From Duncaniella dubosii (GTDB lineage Bacteria > Bacteroidota > Bacteroidia > Bacteroidales > Muribaculaceae): a stretch of 64,000 nt of DNA. Positions 1 to 8,793 of the stretch are shown piece by piece (position 1 is the stretch's first letter; each line of letters begins with the position of its first letter). The notes beneath the pieces are model-generated. The model had not been told where the DNA came from and did no database searches. It saw only the letters and a list, made by a program, of their open reading frames with translations. The position numbers and the translations under genes were made by a program. Where the stretch lies: contig NZ_CP039396.1 of the NCBI RefSeq assembly GCF_004803915.1, positions 682,001-746,000 of the forward strand, in the 5' to 3' direction.

Positions 1-576
1 CAGGGATATATCGTAATCTGTGCCGACGGTCGCGGAACAGGCGGACGCGGACGCGCATGGGAAACCATCGTATACAAGAATCTCGGCCACTACGAGACAA
101 TCGACCAGCAGGCAGTGGCAAAATGGGCTGCCGGACAACCATACGTTAAATCAGGCAGCATCGGCATCTGCGGATGGAGCTACGGAGGCTACGAGACACT
201 TATGTGCGTGTCGACCCCATCGACACCTTTCGCTGCCGCCGTGGCCATAGCCCCTGTCACCGACTGGCGTTACTATGACACTATCTACGCCGAGCGCTAT
301 ATGCTCACTCCGCAGGAAAATGAAGACGGCTACCGCGCGTCTGCCCCTCTGAATGCCGTCGGCAACCTGTCAGTACCGCTGCTAATGATGCACGGGACTG
401 CCGATGACAACGTACATTTCATGAACACAGTCCAGTATACATCCGCACTCCAGTCTGCCGGAAAGTGGTGTGACATGTTCATATATCCTAACATGAACCA
501 TTCGATCTATGGATGCGGTGCGCGTCTTTCGGTCTACTCGCGAATGCTCGCCTACTTTAAATCCAATCTTCGTTAA
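1..576 (+). CDS. Prolyl oligopeptidase family S9 (DPP IV-like) peptidase, C-terminal part
   Basis: The gene enters from outside the window and only the last 191 codons are seen. They form the catalytic alpha/beta-hydrolase domain of a serine dipeptidyl peptidase: nucleophile motif GWSYGGY (about codons 58-64), an Asp in HGTADDNVHF, and the catalytic His in NMNHSIYG near the end. Family knowledge: in Bacteroidales these enzymes are exported and remove N-terminal dipeptides, often after Pro or Ala, during peptide use. The triad appears complete. The signal peptide and beta-propeller must lie upstream. The next gene follows after 20 bases. Confidence 0.93.
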   Translation, partial: QGYIVICADGRGTGGRGRAWETIVYKNLGHYETIDQQAVAKWAAGQPYVKSGSIGICGWSYGGYETLMCVSTPSTPFAAAVAIAPVTDWRYYDTIYAERYMLTPQENEDGYRASAPLNAVGNLSVPLLMMHGTADDNVHFMNTVQYTSALQSAGKWCDMFIYPNMNHSIYGCGARLSVYSRMLAYFKSNLR

Positions 577-596
577 GCTACAAGCATCTGACATAC

Positions 597-1934
597 ATGA
601 CCCAACATCATCACATTACAAACGAAAAAGCAATCTTCACGCTATGGCTCAACTGGGCCATTGCTGTGGGGGCTCTCGCTTTGCCTGAAATGGCCGCACT
701 TTTCGTGCCACGACACTGGATTCCGACAATCACTTTCGGACTGATGTTACTCCTCATTATCTACCGCAACAACGGGAGGAAGCTGAGTGCGTCGTCGTGT
801 GACCTCATCCAGACAATATGCGTCAGGACATTGTGTACATCGGCTCTGATAATGATAATAATATCCATTATCTATACCCGCCATATCATCTCGCTGTTCT
901 ATCCCGAAGAGCTGCTTAACATGCACATCCCCTATCTGACAATACTCATACTCGGGCCTGTAGCCACATTCTACTGCCTTTTGTCGGAAATACAGGGAAA
1001 CAACGCATCTGTATGCCGGGAGTGCATAATACGCAACGGCACAGCTTCTGAGCGAGGATTTCTTGGAAAAGTCTTCTCACAGGAAAGCCGCTATCAGGTC
1101 AGAACTTTGCTCGTCCTCTCCGCTACCGTCAGCGTGACGTCATGGGTATATTATGCACTCTACTATGTCAACGTGAATCTCAACAGTGCCGATCATTTCT
1201 TCTATAACTGGGTTCCGTCTATATTATACGGTTTCTCAATCATTTTCTTCGGCATGAGATATTTCGGACTATGGAGCTATTATTACAACCACATCGAGCA
1301 GAACCCTCGTGTCTGCATGAACGGTTCCGGCGTACGCTTCCTAATTTTTCATGAAGACAACATATTCCTGAGCCGGACCGAAGGTTTCCATGACTATCCT
1401 GATGGCGACAAGTTCGACACTCCTACCGAAATCAGCCTGTCGCACTCTAATTCCATAAGCGTCGAAGATGCCGCCGACCATTTTTCAAATCTGACAGGTC
1501 TGCCGGCAGAGGACATGTCGATACGTTTTATGTATAAAAGCACCGACATGTCGGGACAGGCCAATGTATTCCATTTCATCTGCTGTCTGCCGGCCAAAGA
1601 AACCATTAACAGCACGTCTGTACGCGGCCAATGGTTCACACTGTCCCAGCTGCAGCGTCTGCTTTATAATCATGAACTGACCAAGATGCTCGCCTCCGAG
1701 ATCCACAGGCTATACACTGTCACTATGGCATGGAAGACCTATGACGCGGATGGCAACAGGCTCTATCGCATCAAGAATTATCGCCCGACCTTCCACCTGA
1801 AGGGTATCTGTGACTGGGATGTCGATTTCAACGATTCACAATGGCTTGAAGTAGCACGCTTCAATGAGGACAAACCTCTCTTCCATCTGCGCAAACTGTT
1901 TCACCGCCGGCAGCGTAAAGCAACGCAAGCCTGA
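597..1934 (+). CDS. Membrane protein with Nudix-like C-terminal domain, unknown function
   Basis: 445 aa. Hydrophobic segments at about residues 15-35, 42-57, 80-95, 107-127, 168-190 and 205-225 suggest a six-helix membrane domain. A soluble region of about 200 residues follows. It begins GVRFLIFHEDNIFLSR and contains GQWFTLSQLQRLL, which resembles the strand and last helix of Nudix proteins, but I cannot see a full Nudix box (GX5EX7REUXEEXGU), so hydrolase activity is doubtful. It sits 20 bases after the peptidase and 11 bases before miaA, so co-transcription is likely. I do not recognise the family with certainty. Confidence 0.75.
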   Translation: MTQHHHITNEKAIFTLWLNWAIAVGALALPEMAALFVPRHWIPTITFGLMLLLIIYRNNGRKLSASSCDLIQTICVRTLCTSALIMIIISIIYTRHIISLFYPEELLNMHIPYLTILILGPVATFYCLLSEIQGNNASVCRECIIRNGTASERGFLGKVFSQESRYQVRTLLVLSATVSVTSWVYYALYYVNVNLNSADHFFYNWVPSILYGFSIIFFGMRYFGLWSYYYNHIEQNPRVCMNGSGVRFLIFHEDNIFLSRTEGFHDYPDGDKFDTPTEISLSHSNSISVEDAADHFSNLTGLPAEDMSIRFMYKSTDMSGQANVFHFICCLPAKETINSTSVRGQWFTLSQLQRLLYNHELTKMLASEIHRLYTVTMAWKTYDADGNRLYRIKNYRPTFHLKGICDWDVDFNDSQWLEVARFNEDKPLFHLRKLFHRRQRKATQA

Positions 1935-1945
1935 TTCAATAGATA

Positions 1946-2875
1946 ATGGACACAGATAAAAATAGACCGCTTATAGTCATTACCGGGCCTACAGCCTCGG
2001 GGAAAACACGCAGGGCTGTGGACCTTGCCCGGAGAATCGGCGCTGAAATAATCAGTGCCGATTCCCGTCAGATATACCGGGGAATGGACATCGGTACGGG
2101 CAAGGACATTGAGGAATACGGAGAAATTCCTGTTCACCTTATAGATATATGCCCTGCCGGTTATAAATATAACCTCTATGAATTTCTACGGGATTTTCAT
2201 AAGGCAAAGACCGATATTGAATCCAGAGGAAACTATGTGATCCTATGCGGTGGCACAGGCCTCTACGTCGAAAGTGTCCTCAAAGGTCTGCGCCTCCCGG
2301 AAGTACCGGAAAATCCGGAGCTTCGGCACAGCCTCGAAGGAAAGCCGCTCAACGAACTCTCAGAGATATTGGCCTCGATGAAAAATCTGCATAACACAAC
2401 CGATGTAGACACCGCTAAGCGAGCCATACGCGCCATCGAAATTCAGACATACTACAATGACCATCCTGACGCAGCACGCGAGGCAGAGCCATCGCCTGTT
2501 ACCGATGCGGTAGTGATAGGCGTGGAGATTGACCGCGACAGACGCCGCGACCGCATCTCCCGGCGTCTTCATAGCCGTCTGGAAGAAGGGATGGTCGATG
2601 AAGTACGCCGGTTGCTTGACTCAGGCATTCCTGCCGACGATCTGATTTATTATGGTCTTGAATATAAATACCTGACCCTCTATCTAACCGGCAAGATGGC
2701 ATACGAAGAGATGGTGTCAGGACTTGAAATCGCCATACACCAGTTTGCCAAAAGACAGATGACATGGTTCAGAGGCATGGAAAAACGCGGTTTCCCGATT
2801 CATTGGCTGCCGTATGACCTATCGGCAGAAGCTTTCACGGATGAGATTGAAAAACTTATCTTAGACAGCCATTAG
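1946..2875 (+). CDS. miaA: tRNA dimethylallyltransferase MiaA
   Basis: 309 aa, normal for the family. MiaA transfers a dimethylallyl group from DMAPP to N6 of A37 in tRNAs reading UNN codons. The P-loop GPTASGKT is at residues 14-21, followed by the family motif ISADSRQIYRGMDIGTGK. CGGTGLYVESVL (about residue 95) and the C-terminal QFAKRQMTWFRG substrate-binding motif are present. The start ATG is preceded by an 11-base gap to the membrane protein gene. tRNA-Phe, a substrate class of MiaA, lies just downstream, but this is probably coincidental. No defect is seen. Confidence 0.97.
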   Translation: MDTDKNRPLIVITGPTASGKTRRAVDLARRIGAEIISADSRQIYRGMDIGTGKDIEEYGEIPVHLIDICPAGYKYNLYEFLRDFHKAKTDIESRGNYVILCGGTGLYVESVLKGLRLPEVPENPELRHSLEGKPLNELSEILASMKNLHNTTDVDTAKRAIRAIEIQTYYNDHPDAAREAEPSPVTDAVVIGVEIDRDRRRDRISRRLHSRLEEGMVDEVRRLLDSGIPADDLIYYGLEYKYLTLYLTGKMAYEEMVSGLEIAIHQFAKRQMTWFRGMEKRGFPIHWLPYDLSAEAFTDEIEKLILDSH

Positions 2876-3123
2876 TTTTTTGCCGCACTGGTATCCATAG
2901 GAAATATTTTTTTCGAATAATTCGATACTCTTTTATGAGCAAAAATAGAAATCACCGTACAGTATGAACAAAATATAAAAATCACCATCAAAAAACAATC
3001 AGCTCCCGAAAAAGTTAAAAGCAGCCATAACCTTCCCGCACCCTCCAAAAATACCCTCAAAAACGCTAAAAAAGCTCGATTTTCAACTTTTTTTGAAAAA
3101 ATCGAAAAAAAGTTACCAAAAAA

Positions 3124-3156
3124 TTTGCACAGTATCGGAAAACTCCCTACCTTTGC
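3124..3156 (+). promoter_or_regulatory. Promoter of the tRNA-Phe/tRNA-Lys pair
   Basis: A TTTG at 3124-3127 and TACCTTTGC at 3148-3156 are separated by 20 bases, matching the Bacteroidetes primary-sigma -33/-7 pattern. The box lies about 50 bases before tRNA-Phe. The rest of the 2876-3207 gap is A/T-rich, with no gene or clear terminator that I can support. Confidence 0.75.
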
Positions 3157-3207
3157 AACGCAAAAACGGAAAAACAACAACGTTTCCTTCTTGTAAAAAC
3201 ATATTTT

Positions 3208-3280
3208 GGTGCCATAGCTCAGTTGGTAGAGCAAAGGACTGAAAATCCTTGTGTCCCCGGTTCGATTCCTGGTGGCACCA
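3208..3280 (+). tRNA. tRNA-Phe (GAA)
   Basis: 73 nt cloverleaf. Acceptor GGTGCCA pairs with TGGCACC and the discriminator is A. The anticodon loop CTGAAAA gives anticodon GAA, and the T-loop TTCGATT is normal. CCA is not encoded. It is 15 bases upstream of tRNA-Lys and probably shares its transcript. Confidence 0.97.
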
Positions 3281-3295
3281 CAAAAAAAGGAAAAT

Positions 3296-3368
3296 GACTC
3301 CGTAGCTCAGTTGGTAGAGCAACTGACTCTTAATCAGTGGGTCGAGAGTTCGAGCCTCTCCGGGGTCA
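3296..3368 (+). tRNA. tRNA-Lys (CTT), integration target
   Basis: 73 nt. Acceptor GACTCCG pairs with CGGGGTC, the discriminator is A, the anticodon is CTT, and the T-arm GAGAG/CTCTC is intact. CCA is not encoded. Its 3' end from 3356 is the repeated core found again at 19637 and 55394, so this is the attachment gene of the element array. The tRNA remains complete because the integrated element restores its 3' end. Confidence 0.97.
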
Positions 3369-3369
3369 C
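3356..3369 (+). repeat. att core 1 (within the tRNA-Lys 3' end)
   Basis: CTCTCCGGGGTCAC, the 3' T-stem strand and acceptor strand of tRNA-Lys plus one base. The same 14 bases occur at 19637-19650 and 13 of them at 55394-55406, in the same orientation. This is the expected product of site-specific integration into a tRNA 3' end. Confidence 0.85.
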
Positions 3370-3371
3370 TT

Positions 3372-3416
3372 AATAGAAACTCAATCACTTATGAATCAAG
3401 TGATTGAGTTTCTATT
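3372..3416 (+). terminator. Hairpin after tRNA-Lys supplied by element 1
   Basis: Perfect 19-bp inverted repeat (3372-3390 with 3398-3416) around a 7-base loop, starting 4 bases after the tRNA. It likely ends tRNA transcription. Equivalent but different hairpins follow the other two att copies. Confidence 0.75.
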
Positions 3417-3610
3417 TATGGGTATTCTGTCCACAAATTGTCCACCAAACTGAATCCTATGCGTCGGCGACATTCATTTTCTATGTTTTTGAATGTCGTT
3501 GGACTATGCTGAATGTCGGTGACATTCAACCGCGCGAACAAGTGAGCGTTATTGGATGTTTTAAGAATCGTGAGTTAATGTTGACTCCCGTTAAAATTCA
3601 GTTATAGCCA

Positions 3611-4579
3611 GTGAGCACCGACACACCCCCACCTCCACGACACAAAGAGCTACTCGACGAGTGGATTTCCAATAACTACGAAGAATACTGCGACTTTACC
3701 GACATGATGCACTCCGCCGACGGCGTAGGCTTCGAGAAAGTTTTTAATTTTGCCAGCAAACTTGCTCCCGGATTCAAGAAAGCTGTCGAGTGTCGCCTGA
3801 AAGACGACCGGGCAACCGATTTCAAGAATTTGGAGGAAATTCTGCACGAAGCGAAAATAGGCAATAAGCTGTTGGCCGGCTTTGAAAACCCTCTGCCAGA
3901 TTCAATGATACCGGCGATGCTTGCATGGCTTTTCCGTGGACGTAGCTTCGAGTGTATGACAGAAATGGGCGAGGAACTGATACGCGGAGGCAAACTGACC
4001 TTCTTGGCTCGTATAGTTTTCAAATTTACAATAAAAACTATCATATATACCAGCATCTCTATTGAGGCAAGAACTGAAGATGATTGGCGTAATTTCTGCG
4101 AAGAGCAGGATGAACTGGGCGTTGTTCCAACCGTGACGCTAAAAGTCGTAAAGAAATTCAAATCTGCCGTTCCTGTCACCGATGACAATGTGGTAACCAC
4201 CGAAAAGAAAAAGCCCAAGGCAAGAATAGCAGAGCGGAAACCGTTGAAAGAACTGCTTACCGACCACACATTACTCGAACTGATAGAGGAACGTGTGACA
4301 GTCAAGAAAAGAGCCAAAGACATAGCGATGTTATATATCGCACTCGACAAAGCACATGTACTCCATAGCTGTACCATCGTAGAATTCCATTCAGCTCTTG
4401 ATGAAGCTTTCGGAGAAAAGGCCGGTTATAAGAAAATTCATGTCCGCGGTGTGCAGGACGCACACAAAACCTTTATGTCAAGAGTACAGAACAAACTCGT
4501 CATAGACTTCCCGGAGAACAAAGCGGAGTTGGCAGACATAAGGGATTTCCTTGACCTCCCGGCATACGCTACCGTATAA
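3611..4579 (+). CDS. Hypothetical protein, possibly DUF6043-like
   Basis: 322 aa, mostly alpha-helical and charged, with no signal peptide or membrane segment. A basic linker (about residues 195-215, EKKKPKARIAERKP) separates an N-terminal helical domain from a C-terminal one. The start is taken as GTG at 3611 because the frame is closed by TAG at 3605. A later ATG at about 3704 is possible. It resembles proteins found at the first position of Bacteroidales mobilizable elements, and the DUF6043 label is from memory and unverified. A terminator follows at 4605. The function is unknown. Confidence 0.6.
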   Translation: MSTDTPPPPRHKELLDEWISNNYEEYCDFTDMMHSADGVGFEKVFNFASKLAPGFKKAVECRLKDDRATDFKNLEEILHEAKIGNKLLAGFENPLPDSMIPAMLAWLFRGRSFECMTEMGEELIRGGKLTFLARIVFKFTIKTIIYTSISIEARTEDDWRNFCEEQDELGVVPTVTLKVVKKFKSAVPVTDDNVVTTEKKKPKARIAERKPLKELLTDHTLLELIEERVTVKKRAKDIAMLYIALDKAHVLHSCTIVEFHSALDEAFGEKAGYKKIHVRGVQDAHKTFMSRVQNKLVIDFPENKAELADIRDFLDLPAYATV

Positions 4580-4604
4580 AATCCTCTACGAAGACATACT
4601 CAAG

Positions 4605-4640
4605 AAAGCCATCTGACCTTCATGGTCGGGTGGCTTTTGT
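4605..4640 (+). terminator. Intrinsic terminator
   Basis: Stem 4606-4618 pairs with 4624-4636 (AAGCC...GGCTT, one internal mismatch) with loop TTCAT, followed by TTT. It ends the 3611-4579 gene. The 260 bases to the next gene hold no ORF I would support. Confidence 0.75.
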
Positions 4641-4899
4641 CATTTGTGACTATCGTGTAAGTGTCAATTATGTCATAATGTCAGCCCCTATAATGGCGCA
4701 AAAAATCTCGTATTTCTTCGTTTTCTTCGTTTACGAATTAAAACGAATTTAACCTCCTGTGTATCAGCGTTATACATTTGAAAAGACACGATATTTGTGC
4801 TTTCTTTGCAGCCCTGTTCCGAGTGGAATAGGCGAAGGGAGCGGGTAAAGTTGCCACCGCTGCCGGGGTATAACAATGGCGACACATAGGAGAATCTGA

Positions 4900-5217
4900 A
4901 TGACAGATATTCTTAGCATCTTACAAGCGGGAGCCAATGTTTCTCTGACTATGACTCCACAAGATTTGTTCGATTTCGCAAAGAACGTAATCGAACTGAC
5001 AAAGGAGCAACTGTTGCCAATGATGGCGACAGCCGCTCAGACCACTTTACTCTCACGCAAAGAGGTAATGGAAAAACTCGGCGTGTGTGAGGTCACTCTC
5101 TACAACTGGCGCAAAAGCGGATACCTTGAGGCGGTAAAGGTTGGGCGCAAAGTTTTCTATCGCCAAGAAGATGTACAAAAAACATTGGAACTGCATGGTG
5201 ACAAGACAGGAAAATAA
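4900..5217 (+). CDS. Helix-turn-helix DNA-binding protein (excisionase/MerR-like fold)
   Basis: 105 aa. The C-terminal half has the winged HTH typical of small excisionase/MerR-type proteins: SRKEVMEKLGVCEVTLYNWRKSG then a YLEAVKVGRKVFYRQEDV wing. The N-terminal 45 residues are helical and non-conserved to my eye. The next gene starts inside it (overlap 5195-5217), so the pair is translationally coupled. In Bacteroides mobilizable elements such a gene commonly precedes the DUF3987 protein. Whether it acts in excision or replication control cannot be told from sequence. Confidence 0.8.
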   Translation: MTDILSILQAGANVSLTMTPQDLFDFAKNVIELTKEQLLPMMATAAQTTLLSRKEVMEKLGVCEVTLYNWRKSGYLEAVKVGRKVFYRQEDVQKTLELHGDKTGK

Positions 5218-6565
5218 GGGCATAGACCCGATGCTCGTGCTCGGCAAGGCTGTTGACATGAGCGTGAAGATTAAAGGCGGCGATTTCCCTTTGGGTGCCA
5301 TGCCTATGAAGATTCAGCGTATCGTGCGGGAGGCGAATGAGTGTTACGGTTACCCGGTGGATTATCTAGCAGGAGCTATGCTTGTGGCTGTCGGGCTGGG
5401 TATCGGCAATACCCATTTCGCCCGGCTCAAAGGGAAATGGGATGAGAGCGCGATTCTTTTCATGGCTCTTGTCGGCAGACCCGGTGCCTGTAAGTCGCAT
5501 CCGCTGAATTTCGCCATACGTCCGTTCACGGAGCTGGACGGTAAGGCGACACGCGCATATGTCAAGGAGTGCGAGGAATACGAGCGTCAGCGTGAACTGC
5601 CGATGAAGGAGCGTACAGCCTCACACCCTGTGGCCCCGGTATGCAAACGTTTTCTTATTTCTGACGCCACCCCGGAAGCCATGCTGCTTATTCACTCGCA
5701 GAATCTGCGTGGCATACTTATGTGGAATGACGAGCTTGCAGGATGGTTCAAGAACTTCAACCGCTACAACAAAGGCTCTGACGAGGAATATTGGCTCAAA
5801 CTGTTCAATGCCAATCCGTCGTTCTCCGACCGCAAGGGCGTGAAAAACTCTGTATACATCAGTCGCCCTTTTATCTCGGTTGTGGGGACTATCCAGAACG
5901 GCATATTGAATGAGCTGGCTCAGGGAAGTCGCACCTCAAATGGTTTCATTGACCGTCTGCTGTTCGTTATGCCCGGCAATCAGGACAAGCAGCCGTGGAG
6001 CGACCGAGAACCGTCGTTCGACATCGAAGCGGCATGGGCTGACATCATCGGCAGACTTGTGGCGATGCCCTACGAAACCGATGATGACGGCAATATCGTC
6101 GCCGGTATTCTGCCTTTCACTCCTGAGGCAAAATCGCGGCTCTACGAATGGCAACGTCAGAACACTGAGGAATGTAACCGGGAGGAATGTGACGCACTGA
6201 AAGGTGTCTATAACAAGTTTGATTTCCATGCCATACGCTTTTGTCTAATAATGCAAATGGCGCGCTGGGCCTGTGGTGAAGCTGACAAATCGGAAATAGA
6301 TCTTGTCTCGGTTGAAAATGCCATATCACTTGTGGATTATTTCAAGACAACCGCCACAAGAGTACAGGGCATTATCCGCGAGCTGTCGCTGTCGGAACTG
6401 CAAAGAGCCGTGATGTCGGCTCTACCCGATGAGTTCACAACTGAGCAGGGTGTGGAAATCGCCGCCGACAATTCTATGCCGGAGCGTACTTTCAAGGATT
6501 TTATCAGGCGTTTCACCGGGATTCACTTTCAGAAAATACGTCATGGAATTTATGGCAAGATATGA
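5195..6565 (+). CDS. DUF3987 replication-type ATPase/helicase-like protein
   Basis: 457 aa from the ATG at 5195. A longer reading from 5141 only overlaps the HTH gene more. The Walker A-like LVGRPGACKS (about residues 95-104) and Walker B-like GILMWNDELAGWF are visible, in the layout of DUF3987 proteins, which are SF3-like ATPases paired with primases on Bacteroides mobile elements. The C-terminus (LSELQRAVMSALPDEFTTEQG) looks like a winged-helix domain. Likely role: initiation or unwinding during replication of the excised circle, together with the next gene. The family assignment is fairly firm; activity is inferred. Confidence 0.82.
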   Translation: MVTRQENKGIDPMLVLGKAVDMSVKIKGGDFPLGAMPMKIQRIVREANECYGYPVDYLAGAMLVAVGLGIGNTHFARLKGKWDESAILFMALVGRPGACKSHPLNFAIRPFTELDGKATRAYVKECEEYERQRELPMKERTASHPVAPVCKRFLISDATPEAMLLIHSQNLRGILMWNDELAGWFKNFNRYNKGSDEEYWLKLFNANPSFSDRKGVKNSVYISRPFISVVGTIQNGILNELAQGSRTSNGFIDRLLFVMPGNQDKQPWSDREPSFDIEAAWADIIGRLVAMPYETDDDGNIVAGILPFTPEAKSRLYEWQRQNTEECNREECDALKGVYNKFDFHAIRFCLIMQMARWACGEADKSEIDLVSVENAISLVDYFKTTATRVQGIIRELSLSELQRAVMSALPDEFTTEQGVEIAADNSMPERTFKDFIRRFTGIHFQKIRHGIYGKI

Positions 6566-6654
6566 CTGTAAACCTGCATTTTCTGCACTTTCGGCATTTT
6601 CAGCCCACAAAATGCGGATAATGCAGATAGTGCGAACCGATTTTTTGAGAATCT

Positions 6655-7737
6655 ATGAATAATACACACCGATTCATTCTCCAGCCATACAAAGGAGTGG
6701 CTACACGGCACACCTGCCCCGCCTGTCACAAGAAACGTTGTTTTAGCCGGTATATTGACACCGAGAAACAAATTTCGTTTCCGGACGATGTGGGCAGATG
6801 TGACCATGAACAGAGCTGCGGCTATAATCTTACGCCAAAGGAATATTTCGAGCGTAATCCTCAGGCGAAGCCCTTGCACTCCGATTTCGCCACTCCGTCA
6901 GCATGGCGAGCCAAACCGACCGAGCGACGCAAACCATCACTGATAGAGTCAAAGACTGTTTCACAGACTTTGCACGGCTACCATCTGAACAACCTCTACC
7001 TTTTCCTCCGCTCCAAATTCGGAGCCGAGGAAGCGGAGAGGCTGATAGGAGTATATCGTGTCGGCACATCAAAGCACTGGCCGGGGTCATGCGTGTTCTG
7101 GCAGACCGATGCCAATGGAGACACCCGCACAGGAAAGGTCATGCTCTATAACGCTGACTGCGGCAAGCGTGTCAAGGAGCCATTCAATCATGTGACATGG
7201 GTTCACTCGCTGTTAAAGATGCCCGACTTCAATCTGCGTCAGTGCTTTTTCGGCGAACACCTCTTGCCGATGAACCGAGGCAAACCGGTTGCCATCGTCG
7301 AGAGCGAGAAGACCGCTCTTGTGGCGGCATATTATCTGCCGGAATATGTGTGGCTGGCTACAGGTGGTAAAAACGGTTGCTTTAATGCCGACGCACTTCG
7401 TGTTCTCCGTGGCTGTCAGGTTATCCTGTATCCCGATATTGGCGCGACAGACCAGTGGCGGCAGAAACTGAGATTGCTCCGCAGTCTCGGTATCGAGGCA
7501 AGCATCTTCAACTTCCTTGAAGATGTTGCCACCGATGACGAGCGAACAGTCGGACTCGACATAGCGGACTACCTGCTGCAAATAGAGCCTGACCAAGCGA
7601 TACTGCAATCAATGATACGCCGCAATCCGATTTTACAGACGCTCATTGATGAACTACAACTCACTCTTGTGTCAGTTGAACGGTACAACCCGGATACTTA
7701 TGCAATTCACAAACCCTCAAAAACCGAAAAACAATGA
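6655..7737 (+). CDS. DUF6371-type Toprim/primase-like protein
   Basis: 360 aa. The N-terminus has a zinc-binding pattern (TCPACHKKRCF then RCDHEQSCGY), as in the CHC2 zinc finger of primases. The middle has a Toprim-like core: VAIVESEKTALVAA (catalytic Glu) and QVILYPDIGA (Asp). Follows the DUF3987 gene by 89 bases and overlaps the next gene by the ATGA at 7734. Probable function: primase for element replication. The DUF number is from memory; the zinc and Toprim motifs are seen directly. Confidence 0.8.
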   Translation: MNNTHRFILQPYKGVATRHTCPACHKKRCFSRYIDTEKQISFPDDVGRCDHEQSCGYNLTPKEYFERNPQAKPLHSDFATPSAWRAKPTERRKPSLIESKTVSQTLHGYHLNNLYLFLRSKFGAEEAERLIGVYRVGTSKHWPGSCVFWQTDANGDTRTGKVMLYNADCGKRVKEPFNHVTWVHSLLKMPDFNLRQCFFGEHLLPMNRGKPVAIVESEKTALVAAYYLPEYVWLATGGKNGCFNADALRVLRGCQVILYPDIGATDQWRQKLRLLRSLGIEASIFNFLEDVATDDERTVGLDIADYLLQIEPDQAILQSMIRRNPILQTLIDELQLTLVSVERYNPDTYAIHKPSKTEKQ

Positions 7738-8222
7738 CAGCAAAGAAATCTCCGTCAACAACCGCATCCAAGTCAACCGAGTTGACCGATGCACCCGAAT
7801 CCAAAGTATCAACCATCAAACCACAAATTATTATGCAACCAGATAATTCAATCAACTCAACTCCCGCTATCAATGCTGTAAACAGCGACAACACTATCAA
7901 CAGCACCACTCCTGCCAATAACGATAATCTGTTCGATAACGAGCAGACGGCAATCGATACTACCGAATCGCCCAAGCAACAGCGCGTGGGCAAGCAACAG
8001 CGCAAATCCGATTACGCCGAGTTCAAGGCTACCTATCTCACTCCGGCAAAGCTGGAGAAGCGTCATCCGGTCAACATAGAGGACAGCGTATGGGCGAAGC
8101 TCGAACGCATTGCCCGCATCCTCGGTGACCGTGACACCACCGTCGGCAGCTACATCAATGCCGTCCTCTTGGAGCATCTCAATCTCTATGCCGACGACAT
8201 CGAAATATGGCGCAAACTCTGA
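7734..8222 (+). CDS. DUF3408-like mobilization accessory protein
   Basis: 162 aa. The N-terminal 90 residues are low-complexity (Thr/Asn/Ser-rich). The C-terminal 70 (HPVNIEDSVWAKLERIARIL then VGSYINAVLLEHL) resembles the ribbon-helix-helix-like DUF3408 domain of Bacteroides conjugative and mobilizable elements, presumed DNA-binding at oriT or in partition. ATGA overlap with the primase-like gene indicates coupling. Confidence 0.75.
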   Translation: MTAKKSPSTTASKSTELTDAPESKVSTIKPQIIMQPDNSINSTPAINAVNSDNTINSTTPANNDNLFDNEQTAIDTTESPKQQRVGKQQRKSDYAEFKATYLTPAKLEKRHPVNIEDSVWAKLERIARILGDRDTTVGSYINAVLLEHLNLYADDIEIWRKL

Positions 8223-8397
8223 GATGATAATGTCGGGATACCACTGCACCCGGTACACCGTGGGGCAGCTTCCCGATGAACGTAGTGAATTGGGAAGGCA
8301 AGGATATGTTTCGGGATTTCTTTTTCTCCGAAAACGACTCCCAAAACTGCGCAGCATAAGCCGCTCTTTGCCTCCCCAATCCACATAAACCACAACA
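8223..8397. other. Candidate oriT region
   Basis: 175 non-coding bases immediately upstream of the MobC-like and relaxase genes, the usual oriT position. They contain an inverted repeat CTTCCC...GGGAAG (about 8271-8299) and a second, GCACCCGGTACACCGTGGGG. The nick site cannot be assigned by eye. Confidence 0.45.
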
Positions 8398-8793
8398 ATG
8401 TCTACTATGAGTAAACCAACTGTCAGGAAGGGCGGTCGTCCCTCTAAACCGACCGATGAGAAGCGCACCCATGTGGTGACAATCAAACTGAACGATGCCG
8501 AATACTCCGACCTTCTGGAGCGGTCAAAAGCCGCCGGAGTAAAGATGGCGGAGTATGTACGCCACGGTGCGTTCCGGCTCACGATTGTCAGTCGCCTGAG
8601 CGGGATTGAACAGGAAATTGCTAGAGGAATACTAAATCTCAGTTCCGATTTCAATCAGGCAATGACATGTTTTCATCAGCTCAAACTCCGCAGTGCGGCC
8701 AATAAATTAGTCGCCGTCGTCGATAAGATGTTTGACATTCTCAAAAAATTAAGGCCCAATAAAGAGACTGATTATGTTTGCAAGAATACTTAA
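8398..8793 (+). CDS. MobC/BmgB-like relaxosome accessory protein
   Basis: 131 aa with a basic N-terminus (KPTVRKGGRPSKPTDEKR) and a ribbon-helix-helix-like segment (HVVTIKLNDAEYSDLLERSK then VKMAEYVRHGAF), the arrangement of MobC/BmgB proteins that bind oriT and help the relaxase nick. It overlaps the relaxase start by 20 bases. A second in-frame ATG three codons downstream is also possible as the start. Confidence 0.82.
   Translation: MSTMSKPTVRKGGRPSKPTDEKRTHVVTIKLNDAEYSDLLERSKAAGVKMAEYVRHGAFRLTIVSRLSGIEQEIARGILNLSSDFNQAMTCFHQLKLRSAANKLVAVVDKMFDILKKLRPNKETDYVCKNT

Noticed and set aside
3404..3607. 67-codon ORF after tRNA-Lys
   Set aside because: It starts inside the terminator hairpin and has no recognisable composition or neighbours; likely chance.
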